A stretch of DNA of 64,000 nt from positions 122,562 to 186,561 of the forward strand of contig RXJR01000004.1 in the NCBI GenBank assembly GCA_003963305.1. Reading direction: 5' to 3'. Below are positions 1-8,224 of the stretch, piece after piece. Source of the DNA: Candidatus Melainabacteria bacterium. GTDB taxonomy: Bacteria; Cyanobacteriota; Vampirovibrionia; Obscuribacterales; Obscuribacteraceae. The notes beneath the pieces were generated by a model that was given only the letters and a program-made list of their open reading frames with translations, searched no databases and was not told the DNA's origin. The number at the start of each line of letters is the position of its first letter. Position 1 is the stretch's first letter. Made by a program: the position numbers and the translations under genes.

Positions 1-1536
1 AGATATAGAGGTTTTCGCATCTGCAACATCAAAGTTGGACGTGATTATACGTGGTGCTATGAAAGTGAAATCACGTTTTGTCCTGGCGTTGAGACCAGAT
101 GTGATACCAATGCGCACTTTCATTTCACCGTACTGAGGAACGGGATAGGCTTGCAAATTAATGACCCCACGGGAAGGTTCAGTGATCAACAGGGGGTCGC
201 GATGGCGCTCCGTTATCCACTGATATGCCTGCGTGACGCGCTCAGTTGAATTGAAAGCTGCCTCTTGAGGTTTTCCATTTACCCATAGCGTCACACGCGA
301 CACGGCTGAATTTGGCGGTAAGGAAATCTTTGCTTGCGCTTCCTGCACCTTTGCGGTGCTATTTCCGAAAACCATAGTCCAATACGTTACGGACGTAAGC
401 GAATTTGCATCAACATGTCCCGTAATCGAAGATTCAACCATGGACAGCCCGCTCACCTTGGCGTTAGGATCAGCAACCGCCACATTTTGATAAGTATCGA
501 TCGGAGCGGCGGACTCTTTGTAAGTCTTTCCTGAAACAAAAAAATACAGCTTCCTGGCTTGAGCGCTATCGATCGGGATAAACGACTCAGCCAGGGATCG
601 GGGTCGTTGGTCGTTGTTATTTCGCGCCAGTATCTCTAGTTCTGGAGCAGCATGGAGATTGTTCAAAATCTCGTAGCCGAAATCGACGCTCCGTGAATCG
701 GCGGATACAGCGAGTTTCTCGCCCAGTGCAATAGCAAGACCACGCAATTCAGGCGTCAAGGTGACAGCAGCCGAGACGAATGCACCAAGCATAGCCGCAC
801 AAAATACAGAAAGAGAAATGCCGGCATCGACCTTAAGCAAAAGTTTTCGAGATAACGCCAACGAATAAACAAGTGCAAGTGCGGCAGTCGGCAACACGAT
901 GTTCCAATCAGCCCGCGCGCCTGTGGCCACCATTAGAGTGGAAAACAAAAACAGAGCCGAAAGAGACAATCCGCCAGTCAGCCCGTTAAGAAAAGCAAGA
1001 AACCGCGGTCTGGAAAGCGATAAATTAATCGCGTTGGCAACGTAAATGCTACAGATGGTACAAATGGTGCCTAAAAACACCCACTTATTAATCGTAGCCG
1101 CGTCAATAGCGTTGCGCGCCAGTACTAAACAAAGTGAAGCAGTCATGGAAAGCGGTACCACAAGCCCCCACAAGGTGCTGCTCTTAGGCAGTGGCAACTG
1201 ATATGCGGTCTGCGAATTGTTTTGCACAACAAACCGGCGGCGTTCTTGCTGAAAGATGGAATGAATGCAATAGAGAAGCAAGATCCCCCAGCCAAAAAAC
1301 AAAGCAGTAAAAAAAGCAGGCCAAATAATCGACGCTGCTATGATGACCAGCGCGCCGATCGCAAGAAATCTGCTCAGCTGCAAGCTCGAATCAGACACAT
1401 CAAAGTCATTCCTGGAAAATGAGCCTTCCCAGGCGTTATCACTACTGGACCTGTTGCTCTGTCTGTGAAGCGCATCGGCTCTCAGTTTTGCCAGATCATC
1501 GGGCGTAGTGCCGGACTCGTTCTCGCTTGTAATCAT
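1..1536 (-). CDS. Multi-spanning membrane protein with VIT-type domain, 3' end cut by window edge
   Basis: The frame is open from an ATG at 1536 down to base 1 with no stop (512 codons), so the C-terminus lies outside the window. A GAGGA ribosome-binding sequence sits 7 bases before the ATG. Residues 1-55 are polar. About six or seven hydrophobic helices follow (roughly 57-75, 76-94, 121-140, 152-172, 187-206, 213-228 and 237-260). A soluble region begins near 350. Residues about 400-480 carry VTLWVNG, a VTQAYQW segment, LQAYPVP and GEMKVRIGIT, which resemble the VIT domain of large integral membrane proteins seen in exosortase/PEP-CTERM-bearing bacteria and cyanobacteria (for example the TIGR02921-type family, recalled from memory). 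Function is unknown; a cell-envelope role is inferred from topology. The family match is moderately sure and the reading frame is very sure. Confidence 0.8.
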   Translation of the reverse strand, partial: MITSENESGTTPDDLAKLRADALHRQSNRSSSDNAWEGSFSRNDFDVSDSSLQLSRFLAIGALVIIAASIIWPAFFTALFFGWGILLLYCIHSIFQQERRRFVVQNNSQTAYQLPLPKSSTLWGLVVPLSMTASLCLVLARNAIDAATINKWVFLGTICTICSIYVANAINLSLSRPRFLAFLNGLTGGLSLSALFLFSTLMVATGARADWNIVLPTAALALVYSLALSRKLLLKVDAGISLSVFCAAMLGAFVSAAVTLTPELRGLAIALGEKLAVSADSRSVDFGYEILNNLHAAPELEILARNNNDQRPRSLAESFIPIDSAQARKLYFFVSGKTYKESAAPIDTYQNVAVADPNAKVSGLSMVESSITGHVDANSLTSVTYWTMVFGNSTAKVQEAQAKISLPPNSAVSRVTLWVNGKPQEAAFNSTERVTQAYQWITERHRDPLLITEPSRGVINLQAYPVPQYGEMKVRIGITSGLNARTKRDFTFIAPRIITSNFDVADAKTSIS

Positions 1537-1664
1537 GGTGCTTTCCTCAAAATATTGCGCCAGAGAACAAAGCTGTGCGTGCGAAATGATGCACGAGCAG
1601 CCTGCTCACAAACAGTGATGCCGAATTAGTAAATTGGTGGGAGGCAGTCGAAACCGACTACTAC

Positions 1665-1696
1665 TTGACTTTAGCCCGCCGAGCAACCCAAGTCAA
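1665..1696. repeat. 7-bp inverted repeat TTGACTT/AAGTCAA in the 1537-1826 gap
   Basis: TTGACTT at 1665-1671 and AAGTCAA at 1690-1696 pair perfectly across an 18-base loop, between the divergent genes at 1536 and 1827. It could be an operator or chance. Nothing else is visible in this gap apart from the ribosome-binding site of the next gene. Confidence 0.25.
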
Positions 1697-1826
1697 CGCG
1701 GGTTTTCACTAGTTCGCTAGCAGCAAAAGGACTGTTATACAGACAGGCGCACCGATTGAGGTCGTTGTCGTGTGGATGCGACAGGCTCGCATGAGATAAT
1801 ATTGCGCAAGGAGAACCTGGGGAATC

Positions 1827-2258
1827 ATGAGCGCGATAAAAGACGAAATCGAAATAGACATACGCGAAGCGACCACCTATGAGTTAGCCGAGCAGGTCTC
1901 TGACAAAATTATGGGTCACACCATGCCGCCGGTGCAGCACGACAAGCTCTGGCACAAGTGGGAAAAGAACTTACTTTCCGCGCTGGTTTTACACTGTGCT
2001 TTATCCACTGAGGATGATCGTCCTGCCTTTGAAAAGTTGCATCAGTTTCTGCTTTCACCAGAGTTTGGGCGCGATGAGATTTTGAACGCATTGACCAGAC
2101 CAGAAGAAATCGCGGCTGTGGAAAAGTTTGAATCAAGTCTGGCTCTATCGCCTGCCAAACCGCACGCACCAATTACTAAATTGATGTTGAATCGCTGGTC
2201 CGGCACCATTTCTGGTTTACAGAGCCGCATCAATAAACTTCGCTTTGAAGAAAAGTAG
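1827..2258 (+). CDS. Small helical protein resembling the all-alpha domain of TraG/VirD4-type ATPases
   Basis: This is a 143-residue, apparently all-helical protein with no signal peptide or membrane helix. AAGGAG at 1808-1813 and a nearer GGGGA precede the ATG. The stretch around residues 35-75 (LWHKWEKNLLSALVLHC, then RPAFEKLHQFLL) and the later SGTISGLQSRINKLRF resemble the helical insertion domain of type IV coupling proteins (TraG/VirD4), where a Trp-x-x-x-x-x-Asn-Leu-Leu-x-Ala-Leu pattern is common. No Walker motifs are present, so it cannot be an ATPase on its own. It may be a remnant or a free-standing domain. The similarity is by eye and uncertain; otherwise call it hypothetical. It is divergent from the VIT gene and convergent with the RelA/SpoT-like gene. 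Confidence 0.65.
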   Translation: MSAIKDEIEIDIREATTYELAEQVSDKIMGHTMPPVQHDKLWHKWEKNLLSALVLHCALSTEDDRPAFEKLHQFLLSPEFGRDEILNALTRPEEIAAVEKFESSLALSPAKPHAPITKLMLNRWSGTISGLQSRINKLRFEEK

Positions 2259-2275
2259 TAGACGTCTGCTTAAAG

Positions 2276-3361
2276 TCAGCGAATAACTACAGACGCATTT
2301 TCACACTCGAATGAGACATCGCTTTCCATAAACAACATCTTGAGCAGGTCTCTGTAAAATCCATAGAGTGGAATACGGCGAGCAACTTCATCACGCATAG
2401 AATCTCTGTTCAATTTGAAAGATCGATGGGAAGGACCGGCCATATGGTCGATCTCCAGATAGTAGTTGCTGAGCGGCTGCACCTGAATTTCAAACAACCG
2501 ACCGTGCCAACGCACCACACTCTTAATGGCGCGCCATCCAGTTTTCTTTCGCTCGGAGGGCTCGCACGTTAAGTAGTCCTTGGTTTCGACAAACTCAAGC
2601 AACTTATCTGTGGGCGAACTGCCGTTTGCAGGCAAGGCAACAAAAGCTAGCTCGTCGAGTTTCTCCCAGTCGCGGCCAGCAACTGTTACCGCCAACAATT
2701 TTTCGTGAACTTTCTGACAGGTCGCATCGTCTTCGCAAACAATTTTGATGCCAAAAATGTCTTTGACGAATTTACTGTACTGACGCAAGTGCTTATCGCG
2801 TGAGACAAGCTGATCGATCATGAACAGTTCGTCTGTAACCTTATTCCAAAGCTCTTCTTCAGCCTTGACGCGGCTCGTCAGGCGATTTACTCCCGTATCC
2901 AGTCGCCCTGCCGGTAAATATTCGATGAAGTTGGCTGAAAGCTGTAATGGCACCCAATCCAAATCTTTCTTGTAGCGGAAATTATCGAGCATCTGATTTC
3001 CCAGATCGATGTCCATCACGGAGAACAAAGTCTCTCTCGTAATGCGTTCGCGAATCAGGAAAGGTCGATCATCGTCATCACCAGGCAGAACACCGATGAC
3101 ATTGCTATGCAGCTCAAACTCGCCCTGCAGCACCACCGACGCCAGCAAGTGCGCCAAAAGGTGAAGGTGCCGTTCACCATCTAAGATGTTCTGCCGAAAA
3201 GATTCACGCACACTCAAAATCAAGTCACGATCGAGTTCGATCTTGAGATGCTTGCCGGGATCTGCCTCCTGCTCGGCTTTCTTATCGGCCAGAAAAGCTA
3301 TAAAACGGTGCAAGACAGGATCATGCATCGCCATCATAAGAGGTGAGTGAACTTGATGCAT
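2276..3361 (-). CDS. Divergent RelA/SpoT-domain nucleotidyltransferase-like protein
   Basis: A 361-residue soluble protein; GGAG lies 6 bases before the ATG. The C-terminal half follows the order of the (p)ppGpp synthetase fold: a basic stretch RLTSRVKAEEELWNKV (160-175), D201 in DIFGIKIVCEDD (position of the metal-binding Asp), ETKDYLTCEPSERKKTGWRA (259-278, equivalent to the KDYI...GY.S loop), E291 in LFEIQVQP (equivalent to the EVQIRT glutamate), then a His-containing DHMAGPSHRSFK segment (305-316). No HD hydrolase, TGS or ACT domain is seen, so it is not a full Rel protein. The N-terminal 150 residues match nothing I know. Possible roles are a small alarmone synthetase, a ToxSAS-type toxin, or a related enzyme using another substrate. 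Both carboxylates being kept argues for activity. It ends 18 bases from the convergent gene at 2258. Confidence 0.75.
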   Translation of the reverse strand: MHQVHSPLMMAMHDPVLHRFIAFLADKKAEQEADPGKHLKIELDRDLILSVRESFRQNILDGERHLHLLAHLLASVVLQGEFELHSNVIGVLPGDDDDRPFLIRERITRETLFSVMDIDLGNQMLDNFRYKKDLDWVPLQLSANFIEYLPAGRLDTGVNRLTSRVKAEEELWNKVTDELFMIDQLVSRDKHLRQYSKFVKDIFGIKIVCEDDATCQKVHEKLLAVTVAGRDWEKLDELAFVALPANGSSPTDKLLEFVETKDYLTCEPSERKKTGWRAIKSVVRWHGRLFEIQVQPLSNYYLEIDHMAGPSHRSFKLNRDSMRDEVARRIPLYGFYRDLLKMLFMESDVSFECENASVVIR

Positions 3362-3456
3362 TTTCGCTCCGAATTGCTCAGCCTAGGCTAGTCTATTCCG
3401 AACTAACTGTTTAGTCGAAGCCTTGGCTGTCGATGTTTAAGGAACGTGACTGTAAA

Positions 3457-3873
3457 TTAACGTGATTGGGTGCCGGCAGTAGGACTGATAGCGCCGTCCT
3501 TTGAAGCCTGACGCTGGCGCAACGCCGCCGTGACAGGGTCGCTAATCGGACGAGCGGGTCTCTCGAGTTGCACGGGACTATTGATGAGACGAATCAGAGC
3601 GACGACAAAAATGACGATGCCCATCCACAAAAATGCCTTCGGACCAAAGGCGAGAAGCAAGGGTATGGGTAGAAAGGTAACGACACAGAGGGTCGTCACG
3701 ATAGTGTTCAGATGATCGGGCTTTCGCTCAACAGCCGGCAATTTGCTCTTATCAGGAGCCAGCTGGGCGCTCGAATCAGTTGAGGGCGTCGAAACTGAAG
3801 TCGAACCTGACGCGCTCAAATTTACATTGGGACCACTAATGGGACCATTCTGACTTGTGCCCTGACCTTCCAC
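3457..3873 (-). CDS. Hypothetical protein with two transmembrane helices
   Basis: The GTG start at 3873 is supported by GAGGA 6 bases upstream. The 138-residue protein has a Ser/Thr/Pro-rich N-terminal 45 residues, two adjacent hydrophobic helices (about 58-75 and 79-95), and a basic, polar C-terminal tail. No family is recognised. A small inner-membrane protein with both ends on the same side is the simplest reading. Confidence 0.65.
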   Translation of the reverse strand: MEGQGTSQNGPISGPNVNLSASGSTSVSTPSTDSSAQLAPDKSKLPAVERKPDHLNTIVTTLCVVTFLPIPLLLAFGPKAFLWMGIVIFVVALIRLINSPVQLERPARPISDPVTAALRQRQASKDGAISPTAGTQSR

Positions 3874-4080
3874 AGATGTTCCTCTTTGAAAGCACCAAAA
3901 GCATATATCCGAAAGTCCAAAAAAAGAATGAGATAAATACGAATTAGTCTATAAATGGTCTAAGCCAACACCTGTGGCAAAAATTGTGTCAGAAGCGCAA
4001 AGATGACAACCGCTTAATAGGCTTTCGGGCGAAAACGATTATCCTAATGACATTTGCCGGTCCCTCCGAGAACCAAACAT

Positions 4081-4716
4081 ATGCGCGTTCTGTACATACT
4101 AATTTCGGTCCTTCTGGCCCTCGGCAGCAATGTTGCTGCCTTCGCTGAGCAGTACACCGATGAGGAGCTAGGTATCGTCGGCAGCGAGCGAAAGCCGCTT
4201 ACGTCCATCCAAGCCTGGTCTGAACTGCCCAAGGGCAATGCCAGCTCGATGATGATGAGCGCAGAATATTCAACCCGCATGGGATATGTTGACCAGGCTA
4301 TAAAGCAAAGCAGACGCGCACTTCAGCGCGATCCGGATGACCTCGATTTGCATATGGCTCTAGCCGAAGCGCTGGAAAACAAAATCAAGACTCAGGACGA
4401 CCGCGATCCGTATCTCTATAACGAGTGCGTCAAAGAATGGTTGCTGGTCCTACGCAATGAAGTTGGCGACGAATCGGGGCTGACCTGGCACGGGCTTGGG
4501 CTTCCGAAGATGCAAACTCTTTATCAAGACAGTGCCCGCGGCGGCGTCGCTAAGCAACATATCCTCGAACTGACAGGGTCGATGCCTAAGCCATGGGAGA
4601 CAAACACAAAATATCTCAAGAGAATCGCCAAAGACGCTGACGCTCACGTTGCCGGTAAGGTGCTCATAAAACCGAAGACTTCGGCTCATCCTGCTCCGGA
4701 AAACGATACGCACTAG
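4081..4716 (+). CDS. Secreted TPR-repeat protein
   Basis: I prefer the ATG at 4081 over an upstream in-frame TTG at 4054 because it puts the signal peptide (MRVLYILISVLLALGSNVAAFA) at the N-terminus. Mature residues about 55-115 contain a TPR-like helical pair (STRMGYVDQAIKQSRRALQR, then DPDDLDLHMALAEALENK). The C-terminal part is charged and unassigned. It is probably a periplasmic scaffold. No catalytic motif is visible. It is convergent with the DUF1501 gene. Confidence 0.75.
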   Translation: MRVLYILISVLLALGSNVAAFAEQYTDEELGIVGSERKPLTSIQAWSELPKGNASSMMMSAEYSTRMGYVDQAIKQSRRALQRDPDDLDLHMALAEALENKIKTQDDRDPYLYNECVKEWLLVLRNEVGDESGLTWHGLGLPKMQTLYQDSARGGVAKQHILELTGSMPKPWETNTKYLKRIAKDADAHVAGKVLIKPKTSAHPAPENDTH

Positions 4717-4759
4717 CCGGCGGCTGCGCCCCTCAGTCAGCTCAAGGAGTCGATCAAGA

Positions 4760-4789
4760 CTCGTCTCGATCAATCCTCGTCTCGATCAA
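4760..4789. repeat. Tandem 16-bp direct repeat
   Basis: CTCGTCTCGATCAA occurs at 4760-4773 and again at 4776-4789, with a related GTCGATCAAG at 4750-4759. The block lies in the gap between two convergent genes and runs into the last codons of the DUF1501 gene. It may be a slippage product. Confidence 0.6.
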
Positions 4790-6024
4790 GCCTTCTGGAA
4801 CAGTTCAATCTGGTCGAACTTGTCGCCCAGAACCTGTTTGCTGTCCGCCCCCAGCCAGCGATCAAGCACTGTAGCGTAGACGTTCCGGAAATCCATTTTG
4901 TACTTCAAATCACCGTCTTCCAGGCTGGTTAAACTTGGGGCATCGCCGATGATACCACCTTTGATGCTGCTGCCCAGCACCAGCATTGGTGCGGCAGTGC
5001 CATGGTCAGTACCACGACCGCCATTTTCAGCGACACGCCTGCCAAATTCAGAAAAGGTCATTACGACCACCTCTTTATCTTTGTTGTGAGCCTCGAGATC
5101 TTGCTGGAATGCATTCAACCCGCTGGACAGTTTTCGCAGCAGTTGATCGTGGTTCCGTCCCTCATTCGTATGAGTATCAAAGCCACTCAATGTGATGTTA
5201 TAAATTCTGCAATTCACACCACCAGTAATCATCTGAGCGATAAACTTCAGGCCCTTACCGAAATTGTCATTGGGGTATTGCGAACTTGTCTTGTAATTCT
5301 GCACAACCTTATTCAAGTAGTCTGATGCAGCCGTAGTATCCATTCCAACCGCGCGCAGCTGGTCGACATAGTGACGGTCCAGTTTGAAGTCTTTATAGAT
5401 GCTATTGAAAGCTTCTATCTGAGCCAATCGATCTGCTTCGTTCTTAGGGTCGGCTTTGAATTGAAAATCCGCGACATTATTTACTGAAGGAACAATGACT
5501 TTCTGTGCCGACAATGTCTTCGGCAAAATAGGATCGACATTTATAGCTGGGAAAAAAGTGTCAGAAGCGTTCGCCTTAGCTGGTGAGCTCAAGTCAAGAT
5601 AGCGCCCAAGCCAGCCTGTATCTTTAACCTTGCGCGGTTCAGCAGTCTGCCATATCTCGATAGAACGAAAGTGAGAACGACTTGGCTCCGGATAGCCGAC
5701 GGCCTGAATAACTGCCAGTTTGCCTCTTTTAAATTGATCTGCAAGCTCCGGCATGCCCGTGTGCAAGCCAACACTTTGATCCAGCTGCAATACGTCTTTC
5801 TGTTTGATACCAATCGTTGGTCGTGCCTTGTAGTACGCATCATCAGCGTACGGAACGACCATGTTCAAACCATCATTACCGCCTGCCAACTGAACGACGA
5901 CCAGGATTTTGGACGCAGCAGGACGAGTACCTGCCTGTGCGCCGAGGGTCAACAATTCACCCATCGTAAGCGACGCACACAGCCCGATGCTTCCTTTCAA
6001 AAAGCTACGTCTTGAAATTCCCAT
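4786..6024 (-). CDS. DUF1501 family protein with Tat signal
   Basis: A 412-residue protein with GGAG 6 bases before its ATG. The N-terminus SRRSFLKG followed by a hydrophobic stretch is a twin-arginine export signal. VVVQLAGGNDGLNMVVPY near residue 42, GFDTHTNEGRNHDQLL, VVVMTFSEFGRRVAENGG and GTDHGTAAPMLVLG are the hallmark segments of DUF1501, which has an alkaline-phosphatase/sulfatase-like fold. The substrate is unknown in the family. It follows the DUF1800 gene by 8 bases, the usual partner arrangement in many bacteria. It probably acts in the periplasm as a folded, possibly metal-bound protein. Confidence 0.92.
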   Translation of the reverse strand: MGISRRSFLKGSIGLCASLTMGELLTLGAQAGTRPAASKILVVVQLAGGNDGLNMVVPYADDAYYKARPTIGIKQKDVLQLDQSVGLHTGMPELADQFKRGKLAVIQAVGYPEPSRSHFRSIEIWQTAEPRKVKDTGWLGRYLDLSSPAKANASDTFFPAINVDPILPKTLSAQKVIVPSVNNVADFQFKADPKNEADRLAQIEAFNSIYKDFKLDRHYVDQLRAVGMDTTAASDYLNKVVQNYKTSSQYPNDNFGKGLKFIAQMITGGVNCRIYNITLSGFDTHTNEGRNHDQLLRKLSSGLNAFQQDLEAHNKDKEVVVMTFSEFGRRVAENGGRGTDHGTAAPMLVLGSSIKGGIIGDAPSLTSLEDGDLKYKMDFRNVYATVLDRWLGADSKQVLGDKFDQIELFQKA

Positions 6025-6032
6025 AGATTCTC

Positions 6033-7367
6033 CTATGCCAGTTGGTAAGACGGAAGTGTCATAATCAGATGAATCAATCCTCGCATTTTAACATCTAGAG
6101 CCTTGCCTGTCGGAGGTCCATCGCCAACCTTTCCGCTAGCATCGCCGGCAACATAGGCAAGCAGCTTTTTGCGGGTGTTGTGCGGAACATCACCGTCGAC
6201 CAGTGCCACCAACAAGTTATCAACCATGTCAGATGCGGAACTGACATTGTAGTTTTTGGCCAGCTTGACTGGATTTATATAACCATCTGTAGTATCAAAC
6301 TTTTGCGTGCTGATGCGCGCGGCATAGTTGAAGCGCTCCATCATTGTGTCAGTGGCAATCCATGCCATGCCGCCATCCCAGCCCTTGACGTTCGGAGGCT
6401 CTAACAGATTCTGCCCCATGCGTGCCATCAATGCCGACAGGTCACCATCGAGTTTCTGAACTTGCAACGCCTTAACCGTGCCGACAACCAATTCCACGGG
6501 ACTTTTAATTTTGCAGTGATAGGACTTGTTTGTGCGGAATGACTTATCGAGCAAAATTGCTTTCACTACGGCACGAATATTGCGACTACTGCTCAAATAG
6601 ACCTCAGAAATTCGCTCGACAATATCATCGTCAGGATCGTCGTAGGCGAGAAAGGAAATCAGTTTCTTCGAAATATATCTGGCCGTGGCATCTTTGTTGG
6701 CTAGAATCGTGCAGATGTCATCTCCATTGAAAGTGCCCTTCTGCCCGAGAAACGTTTTCTCCCCGGCGTCATGCTGTTTCTTATTGAAATAGAAACCCGA
6801 CGGAGCAGCCCAGCCCGTGAAAGCACGCGCCGCTTCTTTGATATCCATCTCTGTGTAGTTGCCGATACCCATGGTAAACAATTCCATGATTTCGCGTGCG
6901 TAATTTTCGTTTGGTTTCCCCTTACGATTCTGCTGATTATCGAGCCAGACGATCATGGCCGGATCTCTGGATACATCAAGCAGCATTTGTTGATAATCGC
7001 CGAGTGCATTACGTCGAAACAGCTCGTTTTGCTGGTACATCAGGTACGGATTTGCGACCTTGGCGTTTGAAGTAGCGAAATGACCGTGCCAGAAAAGAGT
7101 CATCTTCTCTTCAAGCGGACGTTTTGTGTACGCCATTCGATAAATCCACCAGCGCTTAACGTCTCCCAGATCCGTAAAGTCGAAATCTTGCTTGCTCAAG
7201 ATATCGGCGAGTTTGTCGTCTTTGACTTTATCCGGACTGGTCAGAGCTTCGACGGAGGCTTCGAAACCCAACCCTTTATAGTAGGCAAGCTCTTCTGATG
7301 TAGAGCCGAAACCGGCGCGCCTGAGCAAATGCTCTACCCAATAGCCATCGGCAGTTTTTGAGTGCAT
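6033..7367 (-). CDS. DUF1800 family protein
   Basis: The start is the ATG at 7367, fixed by GGAGGA 5-6 bases upstream; an in-frame TTG at 7382 would swallow that site. The 444-residue protein begins VEHLLRRAGFG and contains KMTLFWHGHFATS, NENYAREIMELFTMG and EAARAFTGW, with NVKGWDGG further on, all typical of DUF1800. No signal peptide is evident. It is upstream in an operon with DUF1501 (8-base gap). The pair is widespread but its biochemical role is not established; joint function in an exported complex is inferred from co-occurrence. Confidence 0.92.
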   Translation of the reverse strand: MHSKTADGYWVEHLLRRAGFGSTSEELAYYKGLGFEASVEALTSPDKVKDDKLADILSKQDFDFTDLGDVKRWWIYRMAYTKRPLEEKMTLFWHGHFATSNAKVANPYLMYQQNELFRRNALGDYQQMLLDVSRDPAMIVWLDNQQNRKGKPNENYAREIMELFTMGIGNYTEMDIKEAARAFTGWAAPSGFYFNKKQHDAGEKTFLGQKGTFNGDDICTILANKDATARYISKKLISFLAYDDPDDDIVERISEVYLSSSRNIRAVVKAILLDKSFRTNKSYHCKIKSPVELVVGTVKALQVQKLDGDLSALMARMGQNLLEPPNVKGWDGGMAWIATDTMMERFNYAARISTQKFDTTDGYINPVKLAKNYNVSSASDMVDNLLVALVDGDVPHNTRKKLLAYVAGDASGKVGDGPPTGKALDVKMRGLIHLIMTLPSYQLA

Positions 7368-7483
7368 CGATTCCTCCAGCAAACAACCTTTTCAAGCCTA
7401 GCAACGATCCGTGGATCTTTGATGAAGCTGCAGATTAATGCCTCCGGATAGTACAATTCCGGAAATCAAATTCAGAGGAAGCC

Positions 7484-8107
7484 ATGTTCATCGACTGCAA
7501 AGAAAAGTCTACTCAAGAGATTTACAAGATTCTGATAGGTTCAGTGATTCCCAGACCAATTGCCTGGGTTTCGACTGTTGGTCTGAACAACGTTAATAAC
7601 CTGGCGCCATTTTCATTCTTCAATTGCCTGGGCGTCGACCCGCCAATGATCGGCTTCTCGCCAGCATACAAGTCAATCATCAAGCAAGCCGACCAGGTTA
7701 TTCGTGAGCCCAAAGACACACTGCGAAACATACTTGAGACGAAAGAATTCGTGGTCAACATCGTCAGCAAAGATTTAAGCGTGCAGATGAATCAAAGCAG
7801 CGCAGAATACCCGCCGGAAATTAGCGAGTTCGAAAAAGTGGGTGTTACGCCTGCCCCGGCAAAAATGATCAAAGCGCCTCTCGTGGCAGAAGCACCGATT
7901 AATTTTGAATGCAAACTGATTGAGCACATCCAGTACGGCAACAATAATCTGGTCCTTGGCGAAATTGTCTGCATGCATCTTGACGATAAAGTTATAGACG
8001 CTCGCGGACATATCCGAAGCGAAGTCTTGCAGGCAGTTGGTCGCATGGCGGGTAGTTCGTATACGACTACAACAGATGGCAACTTTGAACTAAAACGCCC
8101 TTTCTAG
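7484..8107 (+). CDS. Flavin reductase-like FMN-binding protein
   Basis: A 207-residue protein with GAGGA before the ATG. The pattern LIGSVIPRPIAWVSTVGLNN, NLAPFSFFNCLGVDPPMIGF, KDTLRNILETKEFVVNIVS and a C-terminal VLQAVGRMAG segment is that of the flavin reductase-like split-barrel family (DIM6/NTAB). These bind FMN and act as reductases or oxygenase partners. The natural substrate cannot be told. No oxygenase component is adjacent. Confidence 0.88.
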   Translation: MFIDCKEKSTQEIYKILIGSVIPRPIAWVSTVGLNNVNNLAPFSFFNCLGVDPPMIGFSPAYKSIIKQADQVIREPKDTLRNILETKEFVVNIVSKDLSVQMNQSSAEYPPEISEFEKVGVTPAPAKMIKAPLVAEAPINFECKLIEHIQYGNNNLVLGEIVCMHLDDKVIDARGHIRSEVLQAVGRMAGSSYTTTTDGNFELKRPF

Positions 8108-8118
8108 ATGAGAGTTGC

Positions 8119-8160
8119 TTGTTGCAAGGCTCGAACTGTCGAAATAAATTCTTGCAACAA
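8119..8160. repeat. 10-bp inverted repeat downstream of the flavin reductase gene
   Basis: TTGTTGCAAG at 8119-8128 pairs perfectly with CTTGCAACAA at 8151-8160 across 22 bases. The following bases hold only short T runs, so it is a poor intrinsic terminator. It could be an RNA hairpin ending the upstream transcript or an operator for the beta-helix gene. Confidence 0.4.
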
Positions 8161-8224
8161 CGCTGATAGATTTTGTATTGAAATGGGGCAAATCTAGAAG
8201 ACGACATTTAGTTGGTTGAACAAA

